From positions 1 through 6,241 of the forward strand of contig SKFV01000068.1 in assembly GCA_007117785.1 (NCBI GenBank): 6,241 nt of DNA. The letters are read 5' to 3'. The notes below the pieces were generated by a model, which worked only from the letters and a program-made list of their open reading frames with translations, had not been told where the DNA came from and did not search any database. The translations under genes and the position numbers were made by a program. Origin of the DNA: Pseudomonas sp. (lineage in GTDB: Bacteria > Pseudomonadota > Gammaproteobacteria > Pseudomonadales > Pseudomonadaceae). Of this stretch, positions 1 to 6,189 are shown in pieces (positions within the stretch are counted from its first letter, which is position 1; the number at the start of each line of letters is the position of its first letter).

Positions 1-873
1 CCCTTGCTCAAGAGTGTCGGCACTCAAGGCACACCACAGGCCTATGGCCAGGGTTTCTTCTGCAACCCAGCCGCCGCCGAGCTCTTCAATCAACTCGGGA
101 GTAGGCGTTACTGCCTGCCAATGCAGGCGCAAAACATATTCAACCAGCCGCCGGGTTTCTTCCATACCGGGCCTGCCACCATAGGCTTCCAACGCATCGA
201 TACAGGCCTGTTCGATGCTCATGGTTGTTTGCCAGAGTCGCTTCAGGATAGCGGCAAAAAGCCCGGCAGCCAGGTGCCCGGTTGGGTGACCATGGGTGTA
301 ATGTGCTGCCTCGCAAGCTGTTTCAAAGGGGTCATTGAAAAAGGCACAGGGCGCAACGCGCATGATACCGCCGCAGCCCTTGCGGTCATTGTTGGCCAGC
401 TCTCCCCGGCAACTGGTGTGAAGGGCTCCGAGACAGGTTCTTCCCGGGGCACGGCGTGACCAGAGGAAATCCCGGGTAAGTAACCAGCCATTCTGCTCGA
501 TCTCGCAGACAGGCTGCCGTCCCTGAGTAACCAGCCAGCGAAGTAATGCATGGTGAACAATCGTCGGCGGGTGGCAAGGCTGCCCTGCCCGCTTGCGCAT
601 AGCCGACCGGATAAGGCCTTCCGCGGTAAAGAGCATCATCTGGGTATCATCGGTAATTGCCCCGATGAGCCCAAACGCCGGAGCAAAAGAGCGGATGCCC
701 TGGTTACCAAACGCTTGCTGGATCTGAGGCCATGACATGAACTCGACCGCTGCGCCCAATGCATCGCCCGCAGCACCCGCCAACAGGCAGCCCGTCAGAC
801 GATCCAAGTCATCCGCAGTTGCGGGTTTATCCTTGTGATTTATCCATGTCGTTTGCTCTGAAGTACCCTGCAT
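1..873 (-). CDS. ADP-ribosylglycohydrolase family protein (DraG/ARH-like), C-terminus beyond the left edge
   Basis: Reading the minus strand from ATG at 873, 291 codons stay open to position 1 with no stop, so the gene is partial. The family removes ADP-ribose from proteins or other ADP-ribosylated substrates, using a binuclear Mg2+ (Mn2+ in DraG) site; it is cytoplasmic. Family motifs appear in order: GAAGDALG with the following Glu44 (residues 33-44), TDDTQM (74-79, first metal-binding Asp pair), RAPGRTCLGAL (141-151), KGCGGIMRVAP (165-175), a TH.HP..HLAAG stretch (193-204), and W-VAEE-LAI-L-CAL (269-283). The C-terminal D-x-D-T/S metal motif should follow outside the window. The start is supported by GGGGAG at 885-880, six bases before the ATG, and by an in-frame TAG just upstream. 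A dyad at 919-937 lies 45 bases upstream and is shared with the divergent AAA+ gene. The specific substrate is unknown; DraG proper acts on nitrogenase reductase, but no nif gene is visible. Confidence 0.93.
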   Translation of the reverse strand, partial: MQGTSEQTTWINHKDKPATADDLDRLTGCLLAGAAGDALGAAVEFMSWPQIQQAFGNQGIRSFAPAFGLIGAITDDTQMMLFTAEGLIRSAMRKRAGQPCHPPTIVHHALLRWLVTQGRQPVCEIEQNGWLLTRDFLWSRRAPGRTCLGALHTSCRGELANNDRKGCGGIMRVAPCAFFNDPFETACEAAHYTHGHPTGHLAAGLFAAILKRLWQTTMSIEQACIDALEAYGGRPGMEETRRLVEYVLRLHWQAVTPTPELIEELGGGWVAEETLAIGLWCALSADTLEQG

Positions 874-918
874 TGCTAACTCCCCATGTTCATCATCGGG
901 TGCAGCATGCATGGCTTT

Positions 919-937
919 TGCGACAGAAAGCGTCGCA
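919..937. promoter_or_regulatory. Operator-like dyad TGCGAC-N7-GTCGCA, upstream of the ADP-ribosylglycohydrolase gene
   Basis: TGCGAC (919-924) and GTCGCA (932-937) form a perfect inverted repeat around the 7-base spacer AGAAAGC. The same half-sites with the same spacer length occur at 1365-1383. Here 45 bases separate the dyad from the minus-strand ATG at 873; at the other site 46 bases separate it from the plus-strand ATG at 1430. The conserved distance suggests a binding site for a dimeric regulator placed at equivalent points in two promoters. No convincing -10/-35 pair was recognised, so activation and repression cannot be told apart. Confidence 0.6.
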
Positions 938-945
938 CCGGTGCG
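934..945. repeat. 12-bp perfect palindrome CGCACCGGTGCG
   Basis: This self-complementary 12-mer shares its first four bases with the right half-site of the 919-937 dyad. It is followed on the plus strand by TTTTAATAA. It could be a second, overlapping protein site or part of a larger operator. As an RNA hairpin it would have only a 4-bp stem with a CCGG loop, so a terminator role is unlikely. The second dyad (1365-1383) has no equivalent palindrome, so this element is specific to the hydrolase side. Confidence 0.35.
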
Positions 946-954
946 TTTTAATAA

Positions 955-969
955 GTCCTGTTTCAGGAC
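955..969. other. Short hairpin GTCCTG-TTT-CAGGAC
   Basis: A perfect 6-bp stem has a 3-base loop. Read on the minus strand it is followed by TTATTAAAA, which resembles a weak intrinsic terminator for transcripts arriving from the right toward the hydrolase gene. It also lies at the extreme 5' end of the recognisable OB-fold remnant. The stem is short and the T-tract is interrupted, so a role is uncertain. Confidence 0.25.
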
Positions 970-1329
970 AACTATGGTGCTGATAAAGAAGTCGAGGATG
1001 GGCCTGTTGCTGAGCTGCCTCACTACACAGCCCAGGAACTGGCACGGGCTTACTAACGCAATACCGTTGCTGCCGATCAGCGTTTCAAGGGCAAGCGCTT
1101 CAAGGTCACCGGGGTGGTGAATAGCATTGATACCGATTTGTTTGGCACGCCTGGCGTCACCATGCGCGGTGGTGTGGATGCTTTCCTGCAACCACAGTTT
1201 TCCTTGCGACGCTCCGAACGTGATTTTGCTGCATCGCTTTCAACCGGCATGACCATCACCCTGATCTGTACTGGTCAGGGTGATGTGTTAAAAATGCCAA
1301 TATCGGACTACTGCGTTGCCGCTGATTGA
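955..1329 (+). pseudogene. Remnant of an OB-fold (tRNA_anti-like) protein gene, with 5' end lost and an internal stop
   Basis: One frame can be followed from the tandem stops TAATAA (949-954) to TGA at 1327-1329, broken only by TAA at 1054-1056. Before that TAA the frame reads an acidic linker and then HYTAQELARAY. After it comes NTVAADQRFKGKRFKVTGVV and a further stretch to SDYC. The order 'YTAQELARAY ... ADQRFKGK ... VTGVV-SI' followed by a C-terminal 'CTGQGDV-KMP-SDC' pattern is characteristic of small OB-fold proteins of the tRNA_anti-like type, usually exported or membrane-anchored. Here no ATG, GTG or TTG exists in frame between 955 and 1054, and no signal peptide or membrane anchor precedes the remnant. 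GTG at 1114 lies inside the OB fold and is not a credible start. The gene thus looks inactive through 5' deletion plus a nonsense mutation. A single sequencing error could explain the TAA, but not the missing start. Confidence 0.75.
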
Positions 1330-1363
1330 TGTCAGTACCACCTTGGACTGGCAGCCTACGTAC

Positions 1364-1384
1364 CTGCGACAAGGATCGTCGCAG
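1364..1384. promoter_or_regulatory. Operator-like dyad CTGCGAC-N7-GTCGCAG in the leader of the tandem AAA+ gene
   Basis: CTGCGAC (1364-1370) and GTCGCAG (1378-1384) are perfect inverted arms of 7 bases around the spacer AAGGATC. The inner 6 bases per arm and the 7-base spacing match the dyad at 919-937, while the spacers differ in sequence, as expected for protein binding sites rather than a duplicated block. The conserved core ends 46 bases before the ATG at 1430. No T-run follows, so it is not an intrinsic terminator. The protein that binds is unknown; the WYL regulator at 5055-6053 is the nearest encoded candidate. Confidence 0.6.
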
Positions 1385-1429
1385 CACACCGGCACACTAG
1401 GTCACTCTTTCCAGACAGGAGTACCTGCC

Positions 1430-3484
1430 ATGCCGCCGACCAATTCACTTACAGACACAACATTGCCAGACGAAGATGCTCAGGCAAAAACTCCAGGTAT
1501 TGAGTCGCTTTGGAGCTTGCGCTTGCTGCTGGAAGGCAACCAGTGGCGCACAGTCCTGGGAGGACGACGTTTCGGCAGTGATGAGATTCTCGACCTGATT
1601 GGCCTGGAAAAGGAATTCGAAGCGCTGGCTGATGACGACGATATCTTTCCCTTACTGCATGGGCACGCGCTGAAGCTCGAAGAACAGCAGCCACGTTTTG
1701 CTCCGCGTCTGGGGCGCAATCTGCAAGCCCTCACCAGGGTATTCAAGTTGTCTGCGCTTGAGCAGTCTGTGCTGGCTTTCATGGTTTACCGTGACAGCTC
1801 GCAGGCCTTTGCCGAGGTCATCAATCCTCGCAGCAAGGCATCCCATTACCAGATCCAGCGTGCCATGTCGGTTGCCCTGGCAACGCCTTATCGCCATATT
1901 CGTCGGGCATTGTCACCGTCAGGTGTGCTGTTCCAGGCCGGACTTATCGGGCCGAGCGTTTTTGATGCCGATGTGCTTGAACTGGATGACGGCCTTACTG
2001 ACCTTTTGCTGTTTGACGATGAAGTCGTCCAGGCACTCTTGCAGCGCTATTCGTCGCCGGCACCCTCTGCCCTGGTGCAATGGAATGACTTTGACTATCT
2101 GGCAACGCAGCGAGACCTGATGCATGACTATCTGCAGCAGGCCTGCCAGCAGCAACTGGGTGGGGTCAATGTATTGCTGTATGGCGAACCCGGCACGGGA
2201 AAGACCCAATTGGTCCGCTTGCTGGCTGACAGTCTGGGCGCCAAATTACAGGAGATCCGCTGTAATGACCGCGATGAATTGCCTGTGTCGGCGTCAAAAC
2301 GCTTTGCCGCCTATCGCTACTGCCAGCGCATGCTGAAAGATCAGGCAAACACACTGATTCTGTTCGACGAAATCGAGGATGTGTTCGGCTTTGGTGCCAG
2401 CCGTGGGCAAAAGGCCTGGGTAAACCAGTTGCTTGAAGAAAACCCGTTACCGGCCTTCTGGCTGACCAACTCGATTGAGTGCCTGGAGGACGCATTTATT
2501 CGCCGCTTTGATCTGGTTATACAGATGCCATCACTGGACGGGCCGCAACGCGAACATTTGGCCCGACAGTTCTTTCAGGGCCTGCCACTTCCTGCGCCCT
2601 GGCTTGAGCAGCTGAAGCTCCAGGATGGTATCCAGGCCGGGCATTTGCAGCAGGCAGCCCGTGTGGCAGAAGCTCTTGGGGATGCTGGCGAGATGGCAAA
2701 CGCCAAGCGCCTTGAGAGCATTCTGACTGGAACACTTCAGGCACAAGGCAAGCCATGGCGAGAGGCTCTGCCAGTTCGGCACGCCCGTTTTGACCCACAA
2801 CTGGCCAATGCCGATACGGATCTGGACAAGCTGACGACCTCAGTTAGCCGTCATGGTGAAGCGCGTATCTGTCTGTATGGCCCTTCCGGGAGTGGAAAAA
2901 GTGAGTTTGCCCGCTATCTTGCTGCCGAGTTGAACAAGCCGTTACTGTCGGTTGCCGGGTCTGATCTGTTGCAGCCCTGGCTCGGCCTGACAGAGCAAGC
3001 CATTGCCGCCGCCTTCACAGATGCACGTCAACGTGATGCTGTGCTGTTGTTCGATGAAGCTGAAAGCTGGCTGATGGTACGCCGGTTGAGCGGGCCTCAA
3101 TGGCAAGTCAACCAGGTCAACGAGTTCCTGCAACAGCTCGAGAACTACACGGGAATCGTGATACTGACCACCAATCACCTCTATGCCATGGATCCGGCTG
3201 TGTTGCGCCGCCTGGATATGAAAGTAGCCTTTGATTACATGCAACCGCGTCAAGCCTGGCAGTTATTTTGCCGCCTGGTCGACTCGCAGGAACAGGGTGA
3301 GGCATTGAGCCTGCAAGCCAGCCTGGGTAATTTGCGCCTGACTGCCGGGGACTTTGCCTGCGTTGAACGCCGTATGCGGTTGCTGGACAAGGGCTGCAAT
3401 GCATTTAATCTGCTGGCTGCGCTCAAGGAAGAGCACCGGCTTCGCGTGCAACTGAATGCTGATCGTCTGGGGGAAGAATTATGA
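1430..3484 (+). CDS. Tandem AAA+ ATPase with two nucleotide-binding modules
   Basis: A 684-residue soluble protein. Residues 1 to about 240 are a mainly helical, unrecognised N-terminal domain with an acidic patch (ADDDD near 67-71). Module 1 has Walker A GEPGTGKT (252-259), Walker B LILFDE (309-314), a sensor-1-type Asn in FWLTNS (about 347) and Arg residues in FIRRFD (358-359). Module 2 has Walker A GPSGSGKS (484-491), Walker B VLLFDE (538-543), sensor-1 Asn in ILTTN (582) and DPAVLRRLD with Arg593/594. Before its Walker B, module 2 has a LLQPWLG stretch like the pore loop of classic-clade AAA proteins. Module 1 lacks an obvious equivalent, so the modules have diverged. All ATPase residues look intact, suggesting a remodelling or unfolding machine; no protease or nuclease domain is visible. 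The start at 1430 is chosen for AGGAG at 1417-1421, 8 bases upstream; an in-frame TTG at 1316 lacks support. The stop overlaps the next start by ATGA. Substrate and pathway are unknown. Confidence 0.92.
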   Translation: MPPTNSLTDTTLPDEDAQAKTPGIESLWSLRLLLEGNQWRTVLGGRRFGSDEILDLIGLEKEFEALADDDDIFPLLHGHALKLEEQQPRFAPRLGRNLQALTRVFKLSALEQSVLAFMVYRDSSQAFAEVINPRSKASHYQIQRAMSVALATPYRHIRRALSPSGVLFQAGLIGPSVFDADVLELDDGLTDLLLFDDEVVQALLQRYSSPAPSALVQWNDFDYLATQRDLMHDYLQQACQQQLGGVNVLLYGEPGTGKTQLVRLLADSLGAKLQEIRCNDRDELPVSASKRFAAYRYCQRMLKDQANTLILFDEIEDVFGFGASRGQKAWVNQLLEENPLPAFWLTNSIECLEDAFIRRFDLVIQMPSLDGPQREHLARQFFQGLPLPAPWLEQLKLQDGIQAGHLQQAARVAEALGDAGEMANAKRLESILTGTLQAQGKPWREALPVRHARFDPQLANADTDLDKLTTSVSRHGEARICLYGPSGSGKSEFARYLAAELNKPLLSVAGSDLLQPWLGLTEQAIAAAFTDARQRDAVLLFDEAESWLMVRRLSGPQWQVNQVNEFLQQLENYTGIVILTTNHLYAMDPAVLRRLDMKVAFDYMQPRQAWQLFCRLVDSQEQGEALSLQASLGNLRLTAGDFACVERRMRLLDKGCNAFNLLAALKEEHRLRVQLNADRLGEEL

Positions 3485-3858
3485 GCCACGCCACTGCAAC
3501 CCATGAACGTGTTGCCGTCTACGGCACTTTGAAGCAGGGCCTGCCAAATCATGGTTACCTGCGCGAATCCATTTTTCTGGGTACCGATAACCTCACCCAG
3601 ATCACGCTTTATGATCTGGGTTATTTCCCCGGTGCAAAACTGGAAGCCTCCGCCGGGATTGAGGTCGAAGTCTTTACGGTTTGCCCGGTAACTCTGGGGC
3701 GACTCGATCGTTTGGAGGGGTATATAGCGGATCAGCCGGAACGCAGTTTTTATCATCGGTTACGGCTGCCGACCCGTTTTGGCATGGCCTGGGTATACAT
3801 TTACGCTCACGCGGTGGATGAACTGCCCGCCATACGCCAAGGCGGCTGGTCAACGTGA
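3481..3858 (+). CDS. Gamma-glutamylcyclotransferase-fold protein (GGCT / AIG2-like, YtfP type)
   Basis: A 125-residue cytoplasmic protein, about the usual length for this small fold. The N-terminal signature VAVYGTLKQGLPNHGYL (11-27) is the substrate-loop motif of the family. GRLDRLEGY (73-81) places Glu79 where the family has its catalytic acid, and the following FYHR (90-93) and WVYIYAH stretch complete the pattern. Family enzymes cyclise gamma-glutamyl groups or gamma-glutamylamines to release 5-oxoproline, but many bacterial members have no proven substrate. The ATG overlaps the stop of the AAA+ gene (ATGA, 3481-3484) and is preceded by GGGGGAAGA, so the two are probably translationally coupled. 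That coupling suggests a functional link to the ATPase, for example acting on its substrate or on glutathione-related metabolites; this is inference. Confidence 0.88.
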   Translation: MSHATATHERVAVYGTLKQGLPNHGYLRESIFLGTDNLTQITLYDLGYFPGAKLEASAGIEVEVFTVCPVTLGRLDRLEGYIADQPERSFYHRLRLPTRFGMAWVYIYAHAVDELPAIRQGGWST

Positions 3859-3960
3859 TGCTGTAAAACCCTATCCGATTGACGAGTAAGATGGCACCAT
3901 GCCAGTCAGCGGTTATCTACTGACAAGGAGCGGTTAACCCCGCCATTACCAGGAAAAGGC
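3859..3960 (+). promoter_or_regulatory. Intergenic leader of the transporter-WYL unit, with small repeats
   Basis: This 102-base gap separates the two plus-strand operons. It contains an inverted repeat TGGCA-CCA-TGCCA (3892-3904), a weaker one GTCAG-N10-CTGAC (3905-3924), and a direct repeat AGCGGTTA at 3908-3915 and 3929-3936. The direct repeats start 21 bases apart, which is two helical turns. TTGACG at 3879-3884 resembles a -35 box, but no good -10 lies 16-18 bases downstream. The ribosome site is AGGA at 3951-3954. No terminator for the preceding operon is seen, so read-through is possible. The TGCGAC-N7-GTCGCA dyad is absent here. Confidence 0.35.
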
Positions 3961-5058
3961 ATGAACGAAACGCGTCGACTCAACCCATGGATGTGGCTGT
4001 TCGCGGCTGCAGCTGTTGTCATTGTGCTGGCTGGGCTGAAGTCCATCAGCAGCATTATTTCACCCTTTTTGCTGGCTGCCTTTATGGCCATTATCAGCAT
4101 TCCGCCGCTGACCTGGATGCAGCGCAAGGGGGTGCCCGGCATTCTGGCGGTGATCATTCTTTTTGCTGTCGTCAGTTTGTCGTTCTTTGCCCTGTTTCTG
4201 GCGCTCAAGGGCGCGGCTGTCAGTATGGCTGCTCAGGCCCCTGAGTATCAGGCCAGGCTGATGGAGGGGTTTACTCATGTGCAAGCCTTTATGCTTGCCC
4301 GCGGAGTACCGCCCGAAGCGATACCGGATCAGATCCCCTTACCGGATTCATCGACATTGACCGGCCTGGCCGGCGGGCTGGCAGCAGCAGTCGGCCAGTT
4401 CACCGCCAACCTGTTTCTGGTATTGCTCATTTTCATGTTCCTGCTCTCCGAGGAGCGCAGCATTCAGGATCGGGTGATTGCCGCCTTCCCGCACAAGCGC
4501 CGCGCCAAGGTCCGGTCCCGGCATTTTCTTCGCTCGGTCAATCGCTATCTGGCAATCAAAACAGCCTCCAGCTTGGCAACAGGTTTGATTGTCGGTGTTG
4601 GCCTGGCCATTATCGGGGTCGATTTTGCGATTCTCTGGGGCATCCTGGCCGGACTGCTGAACTTTATCCCAACCATTGGCTCGGTCATCGCTGCGATTCC
4701 GGCAATTCTGGTGGCCTTGCTTGGGCTCGGGGTGTCTGAGGCAATACTCGCCCTGATTCTCTTTGCTGTCACCAATGTGGTGATCGGCAGCGTCATTGAA
4801 CCACGCTTTATGGGCGAAACCCTTGGACTGTCACCTACGGTCGTACTGATTTCATTGCTCGTCTGGGGCTGGGTTTTCGGGCCAGTGGGTATGCTGCTTT
4901 CGATCTTGCTGACAATGATCATCAAACTGGCGCTGGAATCGAGCAACGAATTCAAATGGTTGGGTATTTTGCTCAGCAACAAGGTTAAGCCGCGCACTGT
5001 GGCTCTGGCACGCGAAGCCGCAGCACAAGACAGCCCAGGGAGCTCAGAGCAGACATGA
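3961..5058 (+). CDS. AI-2E transporter family (PerM/TqsA-like) inner-membrane protein
   Basis: A 365-residue integral membrane protein of normal length for PF01594. Hydrophobic segments lie near residues 10-25, 30-50, 59-83, 136-163, 202-219, 222-257 (probably two), 259-278 and 293-321. A soluble stretch at about 85-135 separates the third and fourth, as is typical of the family. Hallmarks are FMFLLSEERSIQDRVIAAFP (158-177), GLLNFIPTIGSVIAAIPA (231-248) and NVVIGSVIEPRFMGETLGLSP (272-292). Family members have been linked to export of autoinducer-2 (TqsA) and, in others, to Na+/H+ antiport. The substrate here cannot be read from sequence, and no luxS or lsr gene is present. The start has AGGA six bases upstream. 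Its stop overlaps the start of the WYL regulator (ATGA), so the two are co-translated. Confidence 0.93.
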   Translation: MNETRRLNPWMWLFAAAAVVIVLAGLKSISSIISPFLLAAFMAIISIPPLTWMQRKGVPGILAVIILFAVVSLSFFALFLALKGAAVSMAAQAPEYQARLMEGFTHVQAFMLARGVPPEAIPDQIPLPDSSTLTGLAGGLAAAVGQFTANLFLVLLIFMFLLSEERSIQDRVIAAFPHKRRAKVRSRHFLRSVNRYLAIKTASSLATGLIVGVGLAIIGVDFAILWGILAGLLNFIPTIGSVIAAIPAILVALLGLGVSEAILALILFAVTNVVIGSVIEPRFMGETLGLSPTVVLISLLVWGWVFGPVGMLLSILLTMIIKLALESSNEFKWLGILLSNKVKPRTVALAREAAAQDSPGSSEQT

Positions 5059-6053
5059 ACCAAAGGGACACGCTGTTTCGGTATCTGGCGATTTTGCAGA
5101 CCATTCCCCGGGCACCGCAGTTTCTGGCGACCACCACGATTGCAGCCAAGCTGGAAGAACAGGATTTCAAAGTTACCCCACGCACCCTGCAACGTGACCT
5201 GGAGAAACTGGCGCTGCATTTCCCGTTGCGCTGCAACAAGTCTGACAAGCCGTACCGCTGGAGCTTTATCGAGCATTACAACAGCGACTTGCCAGCCCTG
5301 GATACCGTTACCGCGTTGGCCATGGTGCTGGCTGAAGAAACTGTCGCCGGCTTGCTGCCCAAAGTGGCGGCAGACAGGCTGAAACCCAAGTTCAAGGCTG
5401 CCAGGCAATTCCTTGATAACCTGCCCAATAACGGCATGGCGCAATGGACGCAAAGGGTCAGGGCTATCCCGGTTGGCAAAGCGCTGATCCCTGCTGATAT
5501 CAATCCGCAAATCTGGGAGCGGGTCACGGATGCCTTGCTCAATCAATCCGCCCTGGATGTTGCCTATCTCAGCCGTAGCCAGTCCGAACTGAAACACTAT
5601 ACGTTGCACCCTGTCGGCCTGGTCGCACGGCACAGCGTGACCTACCTTCTGGCGACGGTCAACGCGCATGATGATGTTCGCCAGTTTGCCCTCCATCGCC
5701 TTCGCAGCGCAGATGAAAGCGCATCAATCTATCGGGCGAATCCTGACTTCAATGTACAGACCTATATTGACCAGGGCGCTTTTGGCTATCAACTGGATAC
5801 CGCACCGGTGACGCTGCAGGCGCGGGTCAGCAAGGATGTGGCCTGGTTGCTGAACGAAACACCGTTAAGTACCCAGCAGCAAATCAGTGAGCCGGATGCC
5901 GAGGGCTGGGCCATACTGACCGCGCAGGTGCCCAATGATCAGCAAACCCTGTGGTGGATCATGGGCCATGGCGCACAGATCGATGTGATGGAACCCCGCT
6001 CTTGGCGCGAGCATATCGACCAGCAGGCCAAGTTAATTCTGCAGCGCCGATAA
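5055..6053 (+). CDS. WYL-domain transcriptional regulator (DeoR-type winged HTH + WYL)
   Basis: A 332-residue protein. Residues 1-70 form a winged helix-turn-helix, with ATTTIAAKL (25-33) and a recognition helix around TPRTLQRDLEKL (41-52). The WYL core lies at about 165-220 and contains HPVGLVARHSVTYLLA (185-200) and FALHRLRSA (211-219). The eponymous W-Y-L triplet is T-Y-L here (196-198), and the downstream Arg residues typical of ligand contact are kept. A C-terminal WCX-like segment spans about 250-325. WYL proteins sense small ligands or nucleic acid and often repress stress or anti-phage operons. ATGA overlap with the transporter gene puts it at the end of that operon; no strong ribosome site precedes it, which suggests translational coupling. 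Its targets are unknown; the paired dyads at 919-937 and 1365-1383 are candidates. Confidence 0.92.
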   Translation: MNQRDTLFRYLAILQTIPRAPQFLATTTIAAKLEEQDFKVTPRTLQRDLEKLALHFPLRCNKSDKPYRWSFIEHYNSDLPALDTVTALAMVLAEETVAGLLPKVAADRLKPKFKAARQFLDNLPNNGMAQWTQRVRAIPVGKALIPADINPQIWERVTDALLNQSALDVAYLSRSQSELKHYTLHPVGLVARHSVTYLLATVNAHDDVRQFALHRLRSADESASIYRANPDFNVQTYIDQGAFGYQLDTAPVTLQARVSKDVAWLLNETPLSTQQQISEPDAEGWAILTAQVPNDQQTLWWIMGHGAQIDVMEPRSWREHIDQQAKLILQRR

Positions 6054-6091
6054 AACGCTTGAATTCGCTGGTTAGCAGCCGAGTCAGCGTT
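6054..6091 (+). other. Nested inverted repeat directly after the WYL stop codon
   Basis: AACGCT (6054-6059) pairs with AGCGTT (6086-6091), and inside it GCTG (6067-6070) pairs with CAGC (6076-6079) around GTTAG, leaving internal loops between the two stems. Immediately after TAA this could protect the 3' end of the mRNA or act with the hairpin at 6112-6139. The internal loops make it a weak structure on its own, and no T-run follows. Confidence 0.3.
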
Positions 6092-6111
6092 CCTTATTCC
6101 GGTTACCCTGC

Positions 6112-6142
6112 AAGCCAAGAATGCTTCCATTCTTTGCTTTTG
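6112..6142 (+). terminator. Likely intrinsic terminator of the transporter-WYL operon
   Basis: AAGCCAAGAATG (6112-6123) pairs with CATTCTTTGCTT (6128-6139) around a CTTC tetraloop, 11 of 12 pairs matching with one C/T mismatch. The plus-strand stem ends in CTTTTGG, so the T-tract is short; the minus strand would read CCAAAAGC before the stem. It sits about 60 bases after the WYL stop, a usual place for a terminator. The stem is AT-rich and the tail is weak, so termination may be inefficient. Confidence 0.5.
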
Positions 6143-6189
6143 GCTGTCCCCGCTGTCCAGGCAGTACTCAAAACGGGATGGGCTTTCGT

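Noticed and set aside
4..459. Open frame of 151 codons on the plus strand
   Set aside because: It lies opposite the ADP-ribosylglycohydrolase coding sequence, which has clear family motifs in order; the plus-strand reading has none.
1114..1329. Short 71-codon gene starting at GTG 1114
   Set aside because: The GTG lies inside the conserved OB-fold sequence (VTGVV), and the same frame continues upstream with family motifs, so this is an internal fragment of the pseudogene.
1364..1384. Intrinsic terminator for the OB-fold remnant
   Set aside because: The 7-bp stem is not followed by a T-run, and the same dyad occurs at a matching position upstream of another gene, which fits an operator better.
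1316..1429. Upstream TTG start that would extend the AAA+ protein by 38 residues
   Set aside because: It has no good ribosome site, would overlap the pseudogene end and the operator-like dyad, and the ATG at 1430 has AGGAG at ideal spacing.
3879..3907. Sigma-70 promoter with TTGACG as the -35 box
   Set aside because: No acceptable -10 hexamer lies 16-18 bases downstream; the nearest TTATCT is 28 bases away.
4545..5696. Long open frame (383 codons) on the minus strand across the transporter and WYL genes
   Set aside because: It is the antisense shadow of two well-recognised overlapping plus-strand genes. Its translation is low-complexity and matches no family I recognise.
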